Shown here: one piece after another, positions 58,311 to 64,000 of the stretch
Layout: each line of letters starts with the position of its first letter
Numbering within the stretch: position 1 is the first letter of the stretch
Origin: Murdochiella sp. Marseille-P8839
Lineage (GTDB): Bacteria; Bacillota; Clostridia; Tissierellales; Peptoniphilaceae
Direction: 5' to 3'
DNA length: 64,000 bases
Assembly (NCBI GenBank): GCA_019753405.1
Contig: JAIKLF010000005.1
Coordinates: 1 to 64,000 of the forward strand
The notes under the pieces: generated by a model
Told to the model about the DNA's origin: nothing
Seen by the model: only the letters and a program-made list of their open reading frames with translations
The model's database searches: none
Position numbers and translations under genes: made by a program

Positions 58311-60515
58311 TTACTTCTTCTTGGCTTTCGCTGCGCGCAGTGCCTGTTTGGCCATTTCTTCGGCATGGCGCATTTGGTCGATGGCTTGCTGCTCTTTTTC
58401 ATCTACCGGAAGGGATTCCTGCTCATCGACATCCAGGTCGACGACCTGTTCCTCTTCGGGCGGAAGCTTCTTCAAAACGACCAGAGTACGGCTGGGAAGA
58501 TAGAGGGTCAGACCTTGATCCCAGTCAATGTCATCCATCGGTTCGGTGTGATAGAGCACGTTTTCGGGAATGCGATCATAGCCGCCGTAGTCTTTGCGGT
58601 CACTGCTGAAGACTACACGATAGGTGCCTTCTTCATTGGTCGGGAAACGCAAGCTCTCGTACGAGTTTTGGGGATGGAAATTGTAGACAAACAGCAGATT
58701 GTTCTTGCGGTAGACGATGATTTTGCGATCCTCATAGATGCGGATATATTGCAAGCCCTGGGGACCGAAGACCTTCTCCTTTTTCGCAAAACGCAGCATA
58801 TCCCGGTCAAAGGTTGAGAGATAGCTGTATTTCAGCTCATCATCGAGCATGAGATGCCACTGGCGTCGGGCATAATGAAAACTCCAGCCGTTGCCTTCCC
58901 GGGGAAAATCAATCCATTCCGGATGGCCGAACTCATTGCCCATAAAGTTGAGATAGCCATCCTGCCCCGTCGTCAAGGTGATGAAACGCATCATTTTATG
59001 CAGGGCGATGGCGCGGTCGATGATGAAATTGTCGTCGTCCTTGCGCATATGCCAATAGGCCTGCTCATCTGCCAGCCAGAAGAACAGCGTTTTATCACCG
59101 ACCAGTGCCTGATCATGGCTTTCGGTATAGGCGATTTTTTTCTCTTTCGGGCGGCGCGTGGTTAATTCATAGTAGATTTTGTGCATGGACCAATCGTAAT
59201 CGTTGGTCTTCATGAGGTTGATCCATAAGTCCGGAATGCCCAGGGAAAGGCGATAGTCAAAGCCGATACCGCAACTGTCCGGGGGAAGGCATAATCCCGG
59301 CATACCGCTCATATCTTCAGCAATGAGTACGGCATTGCGCTTGATCTCGTGCACCAGCTCTGTGGCCAGGGTCAGATAAGAGACGGCATCGATGTTGGTG
59401 TTGAGCGAGAAATATTTATCGTAGGAATCAAACGCCGTGCCAAGACCGTGATCGTGAAAGAGCATGGAGGTGATGCCGTCGAAACGGAAACCGTCCAGAT
59501 GGTATTCTTCCAGCCAGTATTTCAAGTTGGAAAGAAGGAAGTGCAGGACTTCCGGCTTTCCATAATCAAAGCACATCGAATCCCAGGCGCGATGGAAGCC
59601 GGCATCCCCCGAAAGGAAGAATTGTTCCTGGGTGCCGTCGAATTGATTGATCCCCTCCACGGTGTTTTTCACGGCATGGGAATGGACAAGATCCATGTAC
59701 ACGCTCAAGCCGAGTTGATGCGCAGAGTCGACGAGATACTTGAAATCATCCGGTGTACCGAACCAGCTGGAAACGGCGAAGAAGTTGGAGACATGATAGC
59801 CGAAGCTGCCGTAATAGGGATGTTGCATGATGCCCATAAGTTGGACGGCCGTGTAGCCGGCACGCTTGATTTTCGGCAAGGTAAATTCCACAAATTGACG
59901 GAAGGAACTGATAACGCCCTCTTCCTGCGCAATGCCTACGTGCGCTTCATAGATCAGTGGCGCGCCTTTTGCCGGTCGAAAGTCGTGATCATCCCAGGGA
60001 TATTCCTCTTCCGGAGCCCAAATAACGCCCATCCAGTCGATGGATCCGTCGGCATGCACTTCCTGTTCGACGCGACGGCAATAGAGAGGAATCTTAAAAT
60101 GATCCTCGTAGTCGTACTGCACCATGACCTTGACGCGTTGACCGTGCTTGAGGGCATCGTGACCTTCCAGACGGATTTCCCAATCGCCATGTTCATTGCG
60201 ATGCAGAGGATGGGTATAGCGTTCCCACTGATTAAAGTCACCCACTAAAAACAACAAATGTGCGGCAGGCGCCCATTCGCGATAGACCCAGCCGGTTTCC
60301 GTGCGGTGAAAGCCGTAATAGTGATGGCCGTTAGCGAATTCACTGAGACTGCCCTCTTCGCCCAACAAAAGATGCCGTTTGACTTCCAGGTTATCCATGC
60401 GGAGTTTCAGGTCATTTCGATACGTATTGAGCCATGGATCAAGATGCAGAATTTTTTCCATCGCTTCTTCACGCCGATCTTCAAATCCCTTGTGACGTAA
60501 CTCTTTTGCCGCCAT
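58311..60515 (-). CDS. glgB: 1,4-alpha-glucan branching enzyme (GH13, eukaryote-like form)
   Basis: The start at 60515 (MAAKELRHKGFEDRREEAME) follows GAAGGGAGCAGCGT. The 734-residue protein has a CBM48-like N-terminus (residues about 55-180) and a GH13 barrel with motifs MDLVHSHAVKN, DGFRFDGITSMLFHDHG (nucleophile Asp), LIAEDMSGMPGLC (acid Glu) and AYTESHDQALVGDK. These fit the GH13_8 form found in eukaryotes and some bacteria. The C-terminal 45 residues are a charged, Lys-ending tail. It makes the alpha-1,6 branches in glycogen. It is divergent from pfkA. Confidence 0.92.
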   Translation of the reverse strand: MAAKELRHKGFEDRREEAMEKILHLDPWLNTYRNDLKLRMDNLEVKRHLLLGEEGSLSEFANGHHYYGFHRTETGWVYREWAPAAHLLFLVGDFNQWERYTHPLHRNEHGDWEIRLEGHDALKHGQRVKVMVQYDYEDHFKIPLYCRRVEQEVHADGSIDWMGVIWAPEEEYPWDDHDFRPAKGAPLIYEAHVGIAQEEGVISSFRQFVEFTLPKIKRAGYTAVQLMGIMQHPYYGSFGYHVSNFFAVSSWFGTPDDFKYLVDSAHQLGLSVYMDLVHSHAVKNTVEGINQFDGTQEQFFLSGDAGFHRAWDSMCFDYGKPEVLHFLLSNLKYWLEEYHLDGFRFDGITSMLFHDHGLGTAFDSYDKYFSLNTNIDAVSYLTLATELVHEIKRNAVLIAEDMSGMPGLCLPPDSCGIGFDYRLSLGIPDLWINLMKTNDYDWSMHKIYYELTTRRPKEKKIAYTESHDQALVGDKTLFFWLADEQAYWHMRKDDDNFIIDRAIALHKMMRFITLTTGQDGYLNFMGNEFGHPEWIDFPREGNGWSFHYARRQWHLMLDDELKYSYLSTFDRDMLRFAKKEKVFGPQGLQYIRIYEDRKIIVYRKNNLLFVYNFHPQNSYESLRFPTNEEGTYRVVFSSDRKDYGGYDRIPENVLYHTEPMDDIDWDQGLTLYLPSRTLVVLKKLPPEEEQVVDLDVDEQESLPVDEKEQQAIDQMRHAEEMAKQALRAAKAKKK

Positions 60516-60602
60516 ACGCTGCTCCCTTCCGGATTGCTTCTTCGGTTCATGCGAACAGTATATCACGTCCGCCTGCCTTACGGCATCAAGGGTGTGGGGT
60601 CA

Positions 60603-60650
60603 TGAGCAGCTAACCGGGAAGAGACGTGAGCAGCTAACCGGGAAGAGACG
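60603..60650. repeat. Perfect 24-bp tandem duplication
   Basis: TGAGCAGCTAACCGGGAAG and five further bases occur twice without change in the glgB-pfkA intergenic region. It may alter spacing of the divergent promoters. Confidence 0.8.
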
Positions 60651-60762
60651 TGCGTTGCTAAAGAGAGAATTTTTAGGCATTAGCCAGATGGTTCAAGGGT
60701 GCGAGGACGTGGGGGCTATGATAAAATAGCAGCGAAATCAGGCAGTGAACACGGAGGAAAAC

Positions 60763-61851
60763 ATGAAAAAAAGGATTGGAATCTTAACCAGCGGCGGCGA
60801 CTGTCAAAGTCTCAATGCCACGATGCGCGGTTTTGCCAAGGCAATGTTTCGCTTAAACCCCGATACAGTCATCTATGGATTTGTGAACGGCTATTGGGGG
60901 CTGATGTATAACGAATATCTCGAGATGACGCCGGATCAGTTTTCCGGACTGCTGACACGCGGCGGAACCATACTGGGCACCAGCCGTCAGAGCTTTAAGG
61001 AAATGGGCGATCCGGATGAAAACGGCATGAATAAAATTGAGCTAATGAAGGGAACCTATGCACGCCTGAAGCTGGATGCGCTGGTCGTTCTGGGTGGAAA
61101 CGGCTCTATCAAATCGGCACAACTTTTGTCCGAAAACGGGCTGAACGTGGTGGCCTTACCCAAAACCATTGATAACGATCTCTATGGGACGGAGCTCACC
61201 TTCGGTTTTCATTCCGCGCTCGATGTGGCGACCTATGCGATTGATTGCGTACACACCACTGCTGCTTCCCACAGTCGCGTGTTCATCGTCGAAATTATGG
61301 GACATAAAGTGGGCTGGCTGACGCTTTATGCCGGCATTGCCGGAGGAGCCGATATCATTCTGCTTCCGGAGATTCCGTATTCCGTGGATGCCATTTGTCG
61401 CGGTATTGCCCGTCGCCGCAGCCAGGATCATCGCTTTACCATCATCGCGGTCGCGGAAGGCGCAAAGTCCGCGGAAGAAGCGCAACTGAGCAAAAAAGAA
61501 TACAAAAAGACCATTTCGGAACGGGATGCCACCTCCGTGGCCTATCACTTAGCCGAGGAAATTGAGAAAAATATTCAAGCTGAAGTTCGCGTTACCGTTC
61601 CCGGACATATGCAGCGCGGCGGATCGCCTACTCCTTATGACCGCCTGGTGGCGACACGCTGCGGTGCAGCGGGCGCGGAAGCTGTTATGAAGGAAAAATT
61701 CGGTGTGCTCGTGGTATTCAAAAATGGCGAAACCGGCACGATTCCACTCAGCGAGACAGCCGGAAAATTGAAGGCCGTTCCGACGGACCATCCGCTCATT
61801 CGGGAAGCGCGTGCCGTGGGCATCAGCTTCGGGTCGGAAGACGATGAATAA
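60763..61851 (+). CDS. pfkA: 6-phosphofructokinase, clostridial GGNGS type
   Basis: The start at ATG 60763 (MKKRIGILTSGGDCQSLNAT) follows CACGGAGGAAAAC. The 362-residue protein has the phosphofructokinase patterns LTSGGDCQSLNATMRG, RGGTILGTSRQ, PKTIDNDLYGTELTFGF, HTTAASHSRVFIVEIMGHK and GHMQRGGSPTPYDR. Two positions differ from the E. coli enzyme: GGNGS in place of GGDGS, and PKTIDND in place of PGTIDND, the Lys being usual in PPi-using enzymes. The phosphate donor is therefore uncertain. It catalyses the committed step of glycolysis. Confidence 0.9.
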   Translation: MKKRIGILTSGGDCQSLNATMRGFAKAMFRLNPDTVIYGFVNGYWGLMYNEYLEMTPDQFSGLLTRGGTILGTSRQSFKEMGDPDENGMNKIELMKGTYARLKLDALVVLGGNGSIKSAQLLSENGLNVVALPKTIDNDLYGTELTFGFHSALDVATYAIDCVHTTAASHSRVFIVEIMGHKVGWLTLYAGIAGGADIILLPEIPYSVDAICRGIARRRSQDHRFTIIAVAEGAKSAEEAQLSKKEYKKTISERDATSVAYHLAEEIEKNIQAEVRVTVPGHMQRGGSPTPYDRLVATRCGAAGAEAVMKEKFGVLVVFKNGETGTIPLSETAGKLKAVPTDHPLIREARAVGISFGSEDDE

Positions 61852-61929
61852 AGACGACAAATGAAGATGACCAATAAAGCGACAAATGAAAACGACAAAT
61901 GAATATGACGAATGAAGACGATGAATAAG
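61840..61929 (+). repeat. 13-bp tandem repeats starting in the last codons of pfkA
   Basis: GACGATGAATAAA at 61840 holds the final codons and stop of pfkA. Six further imperfect 12-13 base copies follow (such as GACGACAAATGAA and GATGACCAATAAA), the last at 61917 again reading GACGATGAATAAG. Most copies include a TAA or TGA. Confidence 0.85.
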
Positions 61930-61960
61930 GAACGAACTCAAAAGCGAAAGGAGGAAGAGG

Positions 61961-62884
61961 TTGCGAAACGAGGACTATAAGCCCATTCCCAGAGATGATC
62001 GAACGAGACGCCTCGAACGACCGCCCGCCAATGGAGGAAAGGGCTCCGAGGCGTATTTGCGAAAGATAAAGCCCATCCGTCCGGATGCGCCGAAAGTGAA
62101 GTCGGCAGAGGAGAGCAACGCCAAAAAAACAAAAGTGAACGGTACGCAGAAGCCTCTTCCGCGAGGGAAAAAGAGTGACATGCCGGCGATGGATGCCCTC
62201 ATTCGGAAATCCGAAGCGGACGAAATGCGCAAGCGACGGGAGGCGGAACAACGTCGACGGGACGCCGAAAAGCGCCGTCGGGGCGGAAGTCCGAGTGCGG
62301 CTCGACCGTCCATGAACAACACGGGGAGTAAATCGCCCAACGGCCGTCCTATGCGGCCCGGAGAGAGCGGCGGCTCATCATCCGCAAACCCGGTCGTTTC
62401 ACGCATGATCCTCTCGGTGGCCAGCGTCGCCTTTTTGCTGCTGATTCTCTGGCTGATGGCCTCTTTCTTTATCGATGCGATGAGCGATCGTACCGCACAA
62501 GTGACACCGGAATCTTCTTCGATCGAGCAGAGCGATACGGAAGCGCCGCAGGAGACGTCTGCCGCGCAAAGCAGCGAATCTGCGGCAGAATCTTCTTCCG
62601 AAGAGGAAAAAATCAAGCCGCTTACGGAAGGGGATGCAGATTATCAGAAGCCGGACACCTGGATTGGAAAGACCTTCCTGGTGGAGGATGACGCCAACGT
62701 GCGAAGCGATGGCGGTACGCAGAACCCCATTCTTTTCACGGTGAATCCGGGAGATCAATTTATGGTCAAGAAGGCGAAAATGGTGGATGATGCCGCTTGG
62801 GTACAGGGTATTGCGCTGAAAAAAGACGGCACAAAACAGGAAGGTTGGATTTATTCGTACTGCCTCGGCTATCAGCCACAGTAG
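61961..62884 (+). CDS. Membrane protein with a charged N-terminus and an SH3-like C-terminal domain
   Basis: The start is TTG 61961 behind AAAGGAGGAAGAGG. The 307-residue protein has a basic, disordered cytoplasmic part (residues 1-140, with RKRREAEQRRRDAEKRRRGG), a single membrane segment near 146-170 and an acidic Ser/Glu-rich linker. An SH3b-like domain follows (about 230-300: KTFLVEDDANVRSDGGTQNP, NPGDQFMVKKAK, WIYSYCLGY). Such domains often bind the cell wall. It lies between pfkA and the NAD+ synthetase-like gene. Confidence 0.82.
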   Translation: MRNEDYKPIPRDDRTRRLERPPANGGKGSEAYLRKIKPIRPDAPKVKSAEESNAKKTKVNGTQKPLPRGKKSDMPAMDALIRKSEADEMRKRREAEQRRRDAEKRRRGGSPSAARPSMNNTGSKSPNGRPMRPGESGGSSSANPVVSRMILSVASVAFLLLILWLMASFFIDAMSDRTAQVTPESSSIEQSDTEAPQETSAAQSSESAAESSSEEEKIKPLTEGDADYQKPDTWIGKTFLVEDDANVRSDGGTQNPILFTVNPGDQFMVKKAKMVDDAAWVQGIALKKDGTKQEGWIYSYCLGYQPQ

Positions 62885-62908
62885 TGAGATGCGAATGAGG
62901 AGGAATTC

Positions 62909-64000
62909 ATGCGAGGTTGGATACGTGTAGTGGCGGCGGTTCCGCCGTTGCATGCCGGCGATCCGCAGGCCAATGCGGAAGAAATTCGGCAGGTGCTGAT
63001 GGAAGCGGAGGAACGGCATGCAGATGTTGTCGTGCTTCCTTCGTGTGCGCTGACCGGCGCAACGCTGGGCGATCTTTTTTCCATGCAAACGCTGCAATCG
63101 GCAACGGAAGAAGCGATGGATACACTACTTGAAGCAAGTCGCAACACCCATCCCGCGTTGGTGACCAGCATTCTGCGCATGGAGCAGGGAAGAGCGAGAG
63201 AACACGTCGTGGTGGTGCAAAATGGAACGCGCCTGGACCATGATCGTTTCTCCTTCCACAATCGCTATGACGGTTCCCTTCTGTGCCGTTGTGCGGTCTC
63301 TACGCTTGCTTTCTCCTCTTTTTCCAAAGTGTATGACGCGCTGGATCGGGAAGAAACGGATCTGCTGCTTCTTCCGGCGGCGATTCCCGCTCGGGCAGGA
63401 CAGGCGAAGCGTCTTGTGCAAGAGATGACGGCGCTTTCTGCCCGCGGTGTCGGTGTTGCGCTGGCCTGCGCGGGAGAACAGGAAACGGGCATCGATACAC
63501 TTTATGCGGGCGATCGTCTTCTGGCGGAAAATGGACGTCTGGTGGCGGATGGCGGAATTCTGGGGCGTGCACCATCGTTTCCCGGTGCCGTCCGCGCAAC
63601 AAACCCGTTTGATCGCGAGGAACCATCGCCTTCCGGTGCAGATCGAGCGCTGGATGGCACAAAACAGGCTCTTCCCGATGCGGTGATCGGGGAACATGCG
63701 ATTTATTACGATTTTGATCTGGATGCGATAGCGGCGACACGCGCGGAACGGGCAGCTTCGGCTGAAACAATGACAGCAAGCAGCGAAGCGATGTCGCGTG
63801 TTCAAGACGCGATCGGGAAGGCGTGGGATGAGGCGGAAATGGCGAACCGCAATGCCTCTTCCTTCCCCATGACGCCGCGTCGACGTGCGGAATGGTGCGC
63901 CGTTGATCCGGCTCCTTTTGTGGTGAAAACCGAAGAAGAGAGCGAAGAAATCCTGCAAATTCAGGCACGTGCGCTGGCACGCCGGATGCGACACGTTCGA
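62909..64000 (+). CDS. nadE: NAD+ synthetase-like protein with a degenerate glutaminase domain (partial, C-terminus off the right edge)
   Basis: A frame opens at ATG 62909 behind GAGGAGGAATTC and remains open to the end (364 codons). The N-terminal nitrilase-like domain shows LPSCALTGATLGDLFSMQTL, matching PELCLTGYTCGDLF of glutamine-dependent NAD+ synthetases, with Ser where the catalytic Glu is expected. The Lys and Cys motifs (LPK..LPNY and CEDLW) are also not found. The start of the synthetase domain is near the end (EEILQIQARALARRM). It may use ammonia instead of glutamine. The family call rests on this spacing and these motifs. Confidence 0.75.
   Translation, partial: MRGWIRVVAAVPPLHAGDPQANAEEIRQVLMEAEERHADVVVLPSCALTGATLGDLFSMQTLQSATEEAMDTLLEASRNTHPALVTSILRMEQGRAREHVVVVQNGTRLDHDRFSFHNRYDGSLLCRCAVSTLAFSSFSKVYDALDREETDLLLLPAAIPARAGQAKRLVQEMTALSARGVGVALACAGEQETGIDTLYAGDRLLAENGRLVADGGILGRAPSFPGAVRATNPFDREEPSPSGADRALDGTKQALPDAVIGEHAIYYDFDLDAIAATRAERAASAETMTASSEAMSRVQDAIGKAWDEAEMANRNASSFPMTPRRRAEWCAVDPAPFVVKTEEESEEILQIQARALARRMRHVR

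Noticed and set aside
59349-60248. 299-residue frame opposite glgB
   Set aside because: It is antisense to a well-supported enzyme gene and has no recognised domain.
63125-63994. 289-residue frame opposite the NAD+ synthetase-like gene
   Set aside because: The plus strand encodes recognisable motifs; the antisense frame is low-complexity and Arg/His-rich, as expected from third-position GC bias.

Overview
The window looks like chromosomal DNA of a low- to mid-GC Firmicute, probably an anaerobe of the Clostridia/Tissierellia type. This is inferred from AGGAGG ribosome binding sites, lipobox lipoproteins, a sortase-anchored surface protein, an Asp23/Gls24 protein, a clostridial-type phosphofructokinase and an XylR-like xylose cluster. 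No rRNA or tRNA gene was recognised, so the genus is not assigned.

Layout. (1) 1-12.6 kb: the replication half of a tailed-phage prophage, read on the minus strand: a sigma-like activator, recombination proteins (DUF2800, DUF2815), family A DNA polymerase, Rha, DUF4406, primase-helicase, VRR-NUC, SNF2 helicase, a DUF1492 activator, HNH endonuclease and the start of the small terminase, which runs off the left edge. A Phd/RelE-type toxin-antitoxin (TA) pair is inserted on the opposite strand between HNH and terminase, beside a cos-like sequence. (2) 12.9-16.6 kb: a small basic protein and, divergently, an ABC-three-component (ABC-3C) defence operon followed by a small XRE regulator. No integrase or lysogeny repressor is seen here. 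(3) 16.7-23.1 kb: accessory genes (metallo-hydrolase, methyltransferase, hydrolase, two 4-TM proteins), an IS-end-like relic, an ADP-ribosylglycohydrolase, a second TA pair (RelB/YafQ) with nearly the same flanks as the first, and a LOG-family protein. (4) 23.3-29.3 kb: a 1229-residue surface protein with five tandem domains, a YcxB-like membrane protein and a DNA alkylation repair protein. (5) 29.4-36.3 kb: two long arrays of 42-43 bp hairpin units, each preceded by the same leader, bracketing a methyltransferase, an esterase, a 4-TM protein, a DUF438 hemerythrin-like protein and a Crp/Fnr regulator. (6) 36.4-38.5 kb: NUDIX, nucleoside phosphorylase and XRE genes. (7) 38.6-50.5 kb: a xylose region: ROK repressor, divergent galM-patB-nhaC, then a sugar ABC transporter, xylose isomerase and xylulokinase. 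Operators fitting XylR lie in both control regions. (8) 50.6-56.8 kb: two lipoproteins, a D-2-hydroxyacid dehydrogenase, a HAD phosphatase, Asp23/Gls24 and a MATE exporter. (9) 56.8-58.3 kb: 1.5 kb without a credible gene, filled by three different hairpin repeat arrays. (10) 58.3-64 kb: glycogen branching enzyme, divergent phosphofructokinase, an SH3-type membrane protein and the first part of an NAD+ synthetase-like gene that has lost its glutaminase residues.

The observations most worth following are the ABC-3C operon at the edge of the phage module, the two unrelated TA pairs in matching flanks, and the five intergenic hairpin arrays, two of them with a conserved leader.
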